NCBI GenBank assembly: GCA_008933995.1
Contig: WARS01000008.1
Coordinates: 16,478,148 to 16,542,147 of the forward strand
DNA from: Datnioides undecimradiatus
Lineage: Eukaryota; Chordata; Actinopteri; Lobotiformes; Datnioididae
Length of the DNA: 64,000 nucleotides
Reading direction: 5' to 3'
Shown: positions 26,001 through 34,495 of the stretch, piece after piece
Position numbering within the stretch: position 1 is the stretch's first letter
Layout: each line of letters begins with the position of its first letter
Program-made: the position numbers and the translations under genes
Notes under the pieces: generated by a model
Databases searched by the model: none
Told to the model about the DNA's origin: nothing
Seen by the model: the letters and a program-made list of their open reading frames with translations, nothing else

Positions 26001-28187
26001 CCTCAAGGTGTGAATGTGTGCGACTGTGAGTGTGAGCGCGGCGTTCCTGGAAAAGAGATTCGTCCTGGTTAAATTCAGGTTTTTAATCATGAAATATAGA
26101 ATCGAGCGCAAACGGCAACTAAAAAACTCAACGTTCATCCGGCGCCGCGTTACGTAACTTTAGGTGACTGACGGAAAACGCATTCTTTCGATAATCCACC
26201 ACTTCACGTCATGTTTTATACGATGTGAGGAGCCTGGGAAAGCGTTTTTCACGTGGAGATTGCCTCCTAATGACACCGTCTGAGCCGCCCGAGCCAAGAG
26301 AGATGCAGCAATCTGTGTCCCACTTTCCACATTGCATTTTCTTCTCGGAACAGCAGTCAAGAGGCGTTTTTGATGACTTCGGTGCTTTCTTGAATCGCGA
26401 GTTAAAAATAGAGCGAGTGAGAAAGCGAGCCGCGCGGCTGTGGGTCATTGGCCCGGCTCCCCTAATTACCGCGGCTCGGTAAAATCATCTCAGCCGCTCG
26501 CAGTCCGCCGAGCCGCTGCGGGGAGGACGAGCTGCTGAGTTACCGGTTGGCGCCGGAGGTTGATTGAACCAGAAAATGATCTCGCGGAGAAAGCCTGGGC
26601 TGCTGCTGTGCGAGTGTGTGCGTCAGCTTGGAGTCCTCCTTAGACATCCTTAGGTTCAACACGGAGCCATTTACTTGCACTCTCATATCGTTCATCTTGA
26701 AAGGGGGCGTTAGGAGGACAAAGAACGTCTTACGGTTGGATTTAGCTGCCAGGTGTTTCAGCGCTGTGCAGGAAGCACTGAGCCGGCTCGCCAATGCTTT
26801 TACACAATGACCCTTTTCTAATATTGCGACTAACCTTGTTGATGCGCTTAAACGGGTTGGAGGAAACATTAAAGGCTCATTTAAGTGCAGCACCACGAGC
26901 TACACTCTCTAAAACGACCAAAACAGTGACCCGGCGCGTCTCCGAGCGCTAAAACTTCCACGATGTTTCATCAAACTGCGGTTTTAGCTTTAGCTACACG
27001 TTCCTCGTCCAACAACTGAGTCTTTATATTCAGACTCGCTGTGTGTGGCAGCACCTGACGGCCTTTGGTAACCTTTTTCTGTGCAGACGTGCAGTCTCTT
27101 TTTCTTTTGCGTTCGCTTGTGTCACGGTAACGCCTTCCTGTTTGGGCGATCTGGTGGGATTATTACTCGTATTGGCGAGAGATCGACTGCTGGGTGAGCT
27201 GCACTGACCCGAACAACCCCCACACTGCGACGTGCATGACATGAAATCGGCTGCTGCGATTGGTCCAGACTTCAGACATATATATAATACACATGTACAT
27301 ATATATATATATATATAATATTTGAAGTATTCCCATTCTTCAGTGTGCAGTACAGCTTCCTGCCGGCCGGGTTGTTGTTATTCTGGGATTTATCTGTTCC
27401 TGTAAAATCAGCCCGGTCCTGTGAACCTCAGTGTCCGTCCTCGCTGATCACTTCCCAGTTACCCGCTGCTGATTCAAGCTGGGATCCAGAGCGGAGCTGT
27501 TAACTCTGCCCGGCAACGCTGATGCGAGATCGCACCTCCTGTTTATTTCCTTTGCTCCAAACCACAGCGGAAAATCTCACTTTGCGGTGGATTTTGAGGT
27601 CACAACTCGCTCTAATGTTTAACCTTTTGCAGTTATTTCAGCCTTTTTTAAAAAAAAACTTTTCTACTATTAATGCATCTAAATTAAATACAAAGCAGCA
27701 CTAATTTTCCATGTCCTGCGCTTGATTTAAGTTAATTTCCTTCTCCAAACAAACCACAAAGCAGATCAAGAGCAAGACCTGCACTTGAAGGCATCACAGT
27801 GCAGTTATTCCAAGTTATTTAACTCTGAATGGCATCGTTCTCCCCTGGTGGTGAGCAGTTGACCGATGACCTGAAGGAGTAAACTCCATATATATTGAAG
27901 AAATGTGCCCGGTGCCGGTGCAGCCTCTGTTTGTCTTCGTTATATTCCTTCTGTGGGCGCAGGAACTGATAAATTCAAAGAGGCGGGGGCGTCATCATCT
28001 CTTGCACTCAAACGTTCTCTCATCGCTGTTCTTCCTCTCTCTGTTTGCCCCCTCCCCAGTCCACCCTTCAAAGAAGAACCGTCAGACGTGCGTGAGGAAG
28101 AGCCTCATCTGCGCCTTCGCCATGGCGTTCATCATCAGCGTCATGCTCATCGCCGCCAATCAGATGTTGAGGAACGGCATGGAGTAG
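1894..28187 (+). CDS. caln1: calneuron-1 (caln1), 3' part of gene, three coding exons
   Basis: Partial gene; the start lies before the window. Coding exons are 1894-2006, 22917-23073 and 28060-28187 (stop TAG 28185-28187). All junctions are GT-AG and the phases fit (1, 0, 1). The visible 131 residues cover the end of the second EF-hand (GDGQVDFNEF), the linker with GFLGSTIDTIFWQFDMQRIT, a helical region with HLTMKDIENIIINEEES, and a C-terminal hydrophobic anchor (LICAFAMAFIISVMLIAANQ) ending NGME. This matches my memory of vertebrate CALN1 nearly residue for residue; the paralogue CABP7 differs at FDMQRIT (CDMQKLT) and ends in MK. Calneurons are tail-anchored neuronal Ca2+ sensors of the Golgi and secretory vesicles, reported to inhibit phosphatidylinositol 4-kinase IIIbeta. 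The introns (20.9 kb and 5.0 kb) are long, as in other vertebrates. The gene is convergent with galnt17. Confidence 0.95.
9137..9590 (+). repeat. Probable dispersed teleost repeat (non-autonomous element)
   Basis: This A/G-rich block starts near TTAAAGGGATAGTT and runs through phrases with CAGGGTCAAAACCAGG, ACATAAATAGAC and GCAAACAAGACGCAGGTGCA. I associate this phrasing with a high-copy non-autonomous transposon or LTR-like repeat in fish genomes. The 100-codon ORF inside it is a by-product of purine-rich sequence. Boundaries and family are uncertain. Confidence 0.4.
9665..10110. mobile_element. Foldback element, copy A
   Basis: This is an inverted-repeat element with arms at 9731-9763 and 9925-9960 around a centre containing GTTTGTGTCATT (9816-9827) and its exact inverse AATGACACAAAC (9879-9890). 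Arms and centre match copies B and C, so the three define one family. No ORF is present, so it is non-autonomous (MITE-like). I do not recognise the family by name, and ends and target-site duplications were not resolved. Confidence 0.6.
14422..14458 (+). promoter_or_regulatory. Cluster of homeodomain-type sites in caln1 intron
   Basis: Within 37 bp there are TAATCC (14422-14427, Otx/Pitx type), the 10-bp palindrome TGATTAATCA (14434-14443, Pbx/Hox or paired-type) and TAATTG (14453-14458). Dense site clusters in a long intron of a neuronal gene are typical of conserved noncoding enhancers. No conservation data are available here. Confidence 0.3.
15790..16195 (+). pseudogene. Decayed L2/Maui-type LINE reverse transcriptase 3' end
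   Basis: Two frames in succession carry pieces of the C-terminal part of an L2-clade reverse transcriptase: NIRKFRPYL and AAQLLVQA, then LNPMQMIQK and SLHWLLV, then after a frameshift LNPLIQVCTPSRSPRSANER, RRLVPPS and PEWWHEL. The order and spacing match the region after the RT catalytic core in fish L2/Maui elements. An internal deletion removes the SRLDYCN-type segment, and frameshifts show it is long dead. The endonuclease and the rest of the RT are absent (5'-truncated insertion). Confidence 0.75.
20045..20350. repeat. T-rich degenerate tandem duplication, about 137-bp period
   Basis: Two related units begin with CCAATA at 20045 and 20182, each followed by CAGTAACAGTTT, a TTAAATG and a long T-rich stretch containing ACATTTTTTGAATTT. 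The block is over 60% T on the plus strand. It is probably a slipped or duplicated low-complexity tract, with no coding content. Confidence 0.55.
20698..20736 (+). promoter_or_regulatory. Three GTGATTTATG boxes
   Basis: The 10-mer GTGATTTATG occurs exactly at 20698-20707, 20715-20724 and 20727-20736, followed by TAATTAC. TTTATG/TTTAT cores suit Cdx/posterior Hox proteins. Exact triplication in 39 bp is unlikely by chance, but function is inferred. Confidence 0.3.
22917..23073 (+). CDS. caln1: caln1 coding exon, C-terminal helical region
   Basis: The acceptor is CTTCCTCCCGCAG (AG 22915-22916) and the donor is GAG|GTGAGC at 23074. It encodes FDMQRITLEELKHIL through NCQTEFEG, 52 codons plus the first base of a split Val codon. 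The downstream intron begins with an AC/GT inverted microsatellite 27-75 nt from the donor (see findings). Confidence 0.95.
23100..23148. repeat. AC/GT inverted microsatellite next to caln1 donor
   Basis: An AC-rich run (23100-23116) faces (GT)12 (23125-23148) across about 8 nt. In the pre-mRNA the two can pair into a hairpin 27-75 nt downstream of the caln1 5' splice site. Confidence 0.7.
24981..25015. promoter_or_regulatory. 35-bp perfect palindrome with two CRE sites
   Basis: Arms 24981-24997 and 24999-25015 are exact inverse complements around a single A. Each arm holds a full cAMP-response element TGACGTCA (24989-24996 and 25000-25007). The symmetry stops sharply at both ends, so it is not the core of a larger transposon inverted repeat. 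CREB/ATF binding is inferred from the consensus. Confidence 0.5.
28060..28187 (+). CDS. caln1: caln1 last coding exon with tail anchor
   Basis: The acceptor is CCTCCCCAG (AG 28058-28059). It encodes a basic stretch with NRQTCVRKS followed by about 20 hydrophobic residues and ends in MLRNGME then TAG. The hydrophobic C-terminus is the tail-anchor membrane segment that distinguishes calneurons from other CaBP-family sensors. Confidence 0.95.
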
Positions 28188-29409
28188 CTGCGCCCACTGT
28201 GAGCGGGGAACAAGCCAGCCAGCATGTGCATGCCAGTGGGTGAGGTCATATCCCCGTTGTAAGGAACAAAACCCGTTTTTCTACAGTTGTTCTTAGTTTT
28301 TCCGAGCGAGTGGCACCTCTCCACCCGACGTCCGATGAAACCGTGAAGCCAGCATGAGGAGTCGTGCAGGACTCCTCCCCCTTTACTCTGACAGGGACAC
28401 TCAAGGGCTGACATCACACATAACACTCTGTCCTGCTGTCTGTTTCCCCGATGCAATACAAAAAAAATGAATTTAAAAGTGCACGAGCTCAGAGCCGCTC
28501 GGCTTTGCAGCAGGGGCGATGCGACGCGCGTGTCTGCAGATCTGTCACCCACCAGGAGTCTGATGAGCTACCAGGGCTGCAGCCTGGGCCCCCGAGAGGG
28601 AACAAAAGGAAGGGAACAATTGCCCTCCTATTATAGTCTGTGCAAGGAACTCGCCGCCACTCGAGTAGAAGGATCTGTACGTGTCAGACCACAGCTCCTG
28701 GAGCTCTCATGGTGCTACGATACTTGGGCTCTCCAACTGCTGCGTCCGTGGGCTGGCGTGAGGTGCTGGCATCAATTCATCGGCCCTGCAAACCGAGCAA
28801 ACCGGGCGAGCGAGACGTCGAATGCCGACTTGTGAAGCCCCGAAGGTTTGGTCTTGGATCTCCTCATTCTCCTGGACGCCGCTGGGTGGACACAATGCAA
28901 AGAAGGGGCTCCTGTGTCTGTGCACTCACACTGTTTTATATATATCCTCCATCTGCGGTGCACAATGCACTGCAGGAGTTAAGGTGATTTTAATTCAACT
29001 CCTCGGTCTCAGTCTGTCTCCTTCTGCCTCAGCTGCTGATTCTTTTTATTCCCCACATTTCCCAAAATGACTTTAGACAACCCTCAGAGAACAGGCGTAC
29101 TCAGCTGTGCGTTAATGTGCAGGTGGAGAGCGGAACAGGTTCTCCACTCGACCAAACCCGATTGGAACCTTTTACTCTCGCGGCTGTGAGTCACGCTGGC
29201 GTCGGGGCAGGCTTCTGCCTACGTGTCTGTCGCTAAATGAGGCGTTTTGCTCTTCAAACCTGAGGAAGTGACACCGGAAACCGAGGACCAGCGTGCAGGT
29301 TTTTGGTGGCATCTAAGTTGCAAAGCTGCAGGTTGCAAACATCTAATTACGCTTCCACTTGGCCTCCACCTCCAAACGTGTCCGAGAACCATTTTGTTTG
29401 ATGTGAAAC

Positions 29410-29585
29410 ATGCAAAAGAGCCCTCTCTGGAGCCAATTTGTCCTGTTTGGGCTACCGTAGTAGATGTAAAGCTCATTCTAAGGTGACAAAAACCCATTTT
29501 CAGCTGATTAAAAACACTTAATTTGACTATTACATTCAATCTCTGCCAACAGCCTCCCCCTAAACGCCACACGCTGCAGCTTTAA
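29410..29585. mobile_element. MITE remnant within caln1 3'UTR
   Basis: The segment contains TCCTGTTTGGGCTACCGTAG, AGCTCATTCTAAGGTGAC, and ends TCTGCCAACAG then CCCCCTAAACGCCACACGC and CTTTAA. I recognise this order as the 3' half of a short, very abundant teleost repeat with a CTTTAA end. Its left end is not clear. If the UTR annotation is right, this repeat is part of the caln1 mRNA. Confidence 0.6.
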
Positions 29586-30819
29586 GTACATCCGTCTGTC
29601 CTCGATCTCAGCACGAGTTGGGAATATACGTGATATCCTGTTTTATCAGTATTTTATCTCATCACATCATCGTCCATCCATGTGCGATTATCAAAATTAA
29701 GCACATTTGCTGAATTTGAATCCGTCCTGTGAACACAGTTCTGCAAATAATATGTGTTATTAGCCAATTAATCAGCTGCTCTGATGATTCACTAATGATT
29801 TTAGTCACTTTATTCAGCAGGAAAACTGAGTTACCGACTTTGGAAAACATCATATTTAAATGAGTTTTGTTTCCTGTTGTGTGAGGAAAATCATTTGGCA
29901 GATCACAGACAAACACATCAGCTTTGATTTCACTTAAAATAGATCGTTTCCCACGGCGCCGACTCTTTTAAAGACACGTCTTCACACGCTGACTCCAGCC
30001 GAGGCTGGCTCTGAGCTCCTGCACTGACTCTCATCTCAACCTGTGAACCCAGCCTGGGGAGTTGTGGGGGGGGTGGGTGGGCGGGAAACACCCGTATTAT
30101 CAAGTCAAGTGCATGCGATCAAGTCTGTGTCTTCTGTAAATACCGTAACCCACGTCTGAAGTGTCTCAAGTGTCTGTTGCAGGTGTACAGTATCTGTGTG
30201 TGTGCATGACCGTCGGTGCTCTCTGCTCACCCCGGGGGCACAGAGGCGCAGGGAGGCGGCGAAGGCCCTATCTGCTTCCTCTCACGCCCTCTCGCCAAAG
30301 CCATAAAACTCCGCAGAGGTGAACCAGACAACGAAACGTGGACTCTTTTGCCTGTTCCCGCGCGGAAACACGAGATCAAACGGGCCTCCTGGGGCGGAAA
30401 CGTGTCTACCGTGTAGGACTCACTTCCTGTTTGTTGTTTTTTGCACTGTGCCCGTCGCCCATTCCAATGAAACGATGAAAGAGGAGGGCTCGCAGTCGTG
30501 TGCAAGAGTGCCATCTAGAGGCGAGGTGAGCTCACGCTGCCCGTGCTGTCCTCCCATCACAGTGTTCACCACGGGAGCGCGACGCCAGGCGGGGCCCTCA
30601 CAGCGTCCCCTTCACGACGTCTGCCGGTCTTAAATGTTAACCCACGAGGTTTTTTTACGTGTGTGAGAGGTTTGACTTCGACCTGCCGACACTGCCGGCG
30701 GAGCAGCACCTGTATGTGGACACACATTTAAAAGACGGTGTGTTTGTAGGAAGAGACTTGTTGCCTATGGCAGAATTTACGATTTACAGAGAGTCTGCAG
30801 AACCTTGTAGGTCACACTG

Positions 30820-30852
<33 letters not shown>

Positions 30853-31402
30853 GCCATTATTATTATTTTTTAAATCTGTCAATCTTGCAGTATTGCCACA
30901 TTCACAGCGAGTCACTGCTGCCATGTAGTGGTTAACTGGAAAAGTGTTTTTGAGAAGAACTTTGCCATTTAAATGTCATTGTCACTTTGTTTATTTTTTT
31001 ATTTTTTGTTTTTTTTTGGGGGGGGGGGCGGTGATGGGGCGGATTTGTGTTGCCACGGTTACAGTTTCGCTGTAATCAAACGGTGCAGGATGGGTTGCAC
31101 GTCTCGATCGCTCAAGCAGACTTTTTATTTTGGAGGGGTGTCTCTTCGGCGGCACGGTGATCGTTTTTTGTTTTTATGTTTGTTTTTGTTTGTTTTTTCG
31201 CTTATGTAACTTTGTACATAGCTAATAAGACAGACGTCATATCTATTAGACAAGCACACACTATACGGACTTTGCATGTGCAATATTTAAACATGTAGAC
31301 TAGAGAAAACGTTTCAGTTGTACTTATTTATTAGAGGCATAATAATTATGGAATTGTAAATATGGAGATCTGTACAAACGTTAAAGGATTAAGCATTGAG
31401 GC

Positions 31403-31408
31403 AATAAA
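31403..31408 (+). terminator. caln1: Polyadenylation signal of caln1
   Basis: A canonical AATAAA lies 3.2 kb after the stop codon, with a T-rich then GTGTTTT-containing stretch 10-30 nt downstream. It is the best placed signal before the intergenic gap. Earlier minor sites are possible. Confidence 0.7.
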
Positions 31409-31425
31409 ACTGTGTTTTTTAAACG

Positions 31426-33882
31426 GTGCTCTGTGTTTTATTCTCCACTGCACATGTTCCGTTCAGGTTCCAACTATGAGGCTCATATAATACTGTGCAT
31501 CAGACAGACCTTTGATGGGATGGTTCAGGCCATTTTCACCTAGAGCTAAGCGAGCTAAGGTCAGCCGTGCACTGATCTGGATGTGTTCTGCAGCAGAACA
31601 GACTGTAGATGCATTAGAAAACAATATCAGTGTAAAGGGGGTGAACCTTTATTAAGGATCCTTGCTTTGCTTCGCCGTCAGACAGCCGTTTCCAACCAGA
31701 AGCTGAATAAATCCAGAGTCTCTCTTCAAATTCACCAGACTCCATTTGCAAAAGCAGTAATTTTACAGCACAGTGCGTTACAGTAGGAGTTCCTGGTTTT
31801 AACAGCTCCCTCCATCACTTTGTGAGTGTGTGTCATTGTGTGGCTTTGCTGAATCCAGCCTGTCCAATTAAAACGCTGACGTTACACAACTATAAACTGA
31901 ATGAGTGAGGCAGCAGCCGATTAGCAGCTGAGTATAAATCAGTGTTTTCGTCAAAGGAGTCTGGTGAAATTGAAGAGATCCCAGATTTAATTCAGTTTCT
32001 GGTCGGAAAGGGCTGTGTGACAGCAGGGTAAAGCAGGTAGAACAATCAAATTATATCACACACACAAAGTAAAATGAACTTGTTTCAGGCTAAATACAGT
32101 TTGCTGCTGACCCCATCCACCCATCCTCCTCTATCTGCTGTGACCACGCAAAGACCACAAGGGGGCAGCATTGGGCACTGAGATGGTGAGACTGTACTGA
32201 CACAAATACACCAATGTATATCAGCAAACCCATATTCATCATTTTAGCTATTTTTAAATGAAAATGATCCTTTTTTAAATTATTATTGATGCTAAAACCT
32301 ACAAAACAGGCCACTTCCTGTCACTTCAGGATCCACGTCCACACAGAGTCTGCTGACTTTTGCCGGATCAGAGTGTCCTTGGTGTTACACTCAGCAACTG
32401 TTGACTGGCACTTAGCAGGGTTTTAACCAACATATACAGCGTTAATCCGGTTTAATGCCGGGAGGAGACGAGCGGGGCCGTCGTTAAAGAGTCTGATCAG
32501 CAGTCAGTGTTGTGTTAGCATGCACGCTCTGTCCTCCAGCGCCACACCGGCCTCTCCAGCTCTCTGCTAGAAACAGGCCCTTGTGCTCCCAGCAGGCTCC
32601 TCCTGTTTCATTTACATCCTGAGCGCTCAGCTGATGCTTCACCCGGAGCAGCTTAGCGAGAGGAAGCGGTGGGAGCGCAGCGCCCGGTTCAAGGACGCCC
32701 CGGCTGCCACAGGATCAGATCCATAACTTCCTGTTTATAGGACAGTTATGTTTAATGTCGGGCCACCTGGCTGCCTCAGATGACGTGCTGTCACATTGCA
32801 GTGTGATTAAACTCTCCATAAGCCAAGCTGCTGTGCACAGTCGCACCAGATGCCGTGCGGCTGTGAGCTGAGGGTGAAATCTCTTTTTGAAGTCGTCTAT
32901 TTTTAGATGTGATTTAAACATTTTCACCGAAACCGTGCAAATGGATGGAGCAGTTACAAAGAAAGTGGCCCGGCGTGCTAGCTCCGCCGCCGCGCAGGCC
33001 AGGGAACCACAGACATGACGTTATCGACTGAAGATATGAACGCTGGGGTCGGAAGTTGATGTAAAATGCTAGCTTCTCTAAAAGAGACGCGGGTTATGCA
33101 TGAAGATGAGCTGATGCGACTTAACATGGAATTAATCAAACCGTGTCCTCAGAAACAGTGACCATGCAAACACCAGGAAACCTGTTGTTTATTGGAAGAC
33201 AGTCTGGGGGGGAGCAAAAGATCCAACCGATTACATTGACTTAATTGAATATATATGACATCATATACACCTCAAAACATGAACAACACCAGCCCCGAAG
33301 GCCTGCGGCACCTCCGCCGTTGTGCACCGATCCAGCTGTCCCACTCGGGGTCTACTCCATCCCAAGTAAGAGTGCTTCAGGCTGCAGCCCGTCTGCAGCA
33401 GGTATGGCACTCGGCAGGTGACAGAAGACGTCGCCTCAGCTCGCCCACCCTCCCGTGTGCATACAGTGCTTACGATCATGCTACAGAGTGTACTGCGTTT
33501 GGTGCTACCGAATGGTTCGAGTGAAAACAATCATTTAAAAAAAAGCTAAAAGAGCCCGACACATATATAAAATCCATGATTTAGCCCCGTAGCCCTCGTC
33601 GGTGCGATTCTTCCAGATGATCTGATTTACAGTAATTCCCCAAAAAAGGCCCCAAAACACCCCGGGATATTTACTGTTGGTGCCTGTTTCCTTTAAATCA
33701 TAAATATTTACAGGCTTCTGCGAAATGAAAAGTCACTTTCGAGCCTTAATGTCTGATTTGCTGTTCAATTTACGCCTGTCAGCGATAGGCAAAAGTCATT
33801 TTCAGGTATCTTAAGCTAAAATGTCAAACCACTGATGATGCATCTGTTCAGGGCATATAACTGAAAACTGAATTTCAGGTGT
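31426..33882. other. Intergenic gap between the caln1 and galnt17 3' ends
   Basis: This short gap separates two convergent genes. It contains foldback copy B (about 31660-32125) and a few simple runs. No ORF with recognisable similarity is present. Confidence 0.6.
31660..32125. mobile_element. Foldback element, copy B
   Basis: The left arm (about 31672-31768, with CACCAGACTCCATTTGCAAA) and right arm (about 31941-32030, with GGAGTCTGGTG) are imperfect inverse complements over about 90 bp. The centre carries TGTGTGTCATTGTG (31827-31840), shared in position with copies A and C. There is no coding capacity. Confidence 0.65.
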
Positions 33883-34360
33883 TTTATTCTTTTACCCACC
33901 TCGACAGACCTAACATGATACAGAATGACGTGATGCAGAAACATTTGGAGGATGAAGACGAAGAAGAAGAAGAAGAAGCCTCATTGGTTTTCCCTCCGCA
34001 GAAGACAGAACACCGCTCTGGGCGGATCAGATCTCCGTCCTTAAAAACCGAAAACACACCGCAGAGAGATGGCACGCACAGCAAACATTATGGCAACGTC
34101 ACGTCGAAGGTTCGTTTGATGGAGGGAGGAACAGTCCTCGTGCTAAACCCGCGCCGTTTTCAATGTTCGGTTTGCAAAAATTAAAAAAACAAAAACAGTT
34201 TTCCCAAAAACTTGTTTCATGGCTGAGACGTGCGCAGCTCAGATCTCTTCAGACTTCAGAAGACGAGGACCCTCTGTCTGGTCAGTCGTCCCTCGGCGAC
34301 GGCTCTTGAAAGTGGCCTATGGTGTCATTGGTCCCAGTGAAATTGCCTGCCACCCTGCAG
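33883..34360 (-). other. galnt17: galnt17 3'UTR (proposed)
   Basis: Downstream of the galnt17 stop on the minus strand, the first AATAAA is at 33888-33883, giving a UTR of about 480 nt. A (GAA)n run lies at about 33957-33978 on the plus strand. The true end could be further away. Confidence 0.45.
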
Positions 34361-34495
34361 CTACTGCTTCATGGCGTTCTTGATGGTCCACCTCTGCCCG
34401 GAGCAGGGCTGCAGCACCAGCAGGTGGCCGAAGTAAACGTTGGCCGGCACCACCTCCAGACAGCGCCCCGTGGCTCGGTTCACGAGCGATTCGTT
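34361..34495 (-). CDS. galnt17: galnt17 exon 11: lectin domain end and stop
   Basis: The acceptor is CCCCTGCAG. The exon encodes [20 protein letters not shown], then [16 protein letters not shown] and TAG at 34363-34361. The CLE and QxW motifs mark the final ricin-type repeat. Confidence 0.94.
   Translation of the reverse strand, partial: NESLVNRATGRCLEVVPANVYFGHLLVLQPCSGQRWTIKNAMKQ

Larger units (their letters stand above)
23074..28059 (+). other. caln1 last intron (5.0 kb)
   Basis: No exon is recognised. The intron holds the AC/GT inverted microsatellite at 23100-23148, the CRE palindrome (24981-25015), an (AT)n run (27296-27317) and otherwise unremarkable sequence. Confidence 0.75.
28188..31425 (+). 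other. caln1: caln1 3' untranslated region
   Basis: The region runs from the TAG to a canonical AATAAA at 31403-31408, followed by a T/GT-rich stretch (31412-31440) suited to a downstream cleavage element. The last 230 nt look like functional 3'UTR: an AU-rich nonamer TTATTTATT (31324-31332), two Pumilio-type octamers (31213-31220 and 31355-31362) and a miR-25/92-type 8-mer GTGCAATA (31278-31285). It also contains a MITE remnant near 29410-29585, an (ATT)n run from 30822, and an 11-G run at 31018-31028. The ORFs here (up to 130 codons) are not supported as genes. Confidence 0.75.

Noticed and set aside
28160..28552. 130-codon minus frame across the caln1 stop codon
   Set aside because: It overlaps the end of the caln1 coding exon and 3'UTR on the opposite strand, with no similarity or promoter.
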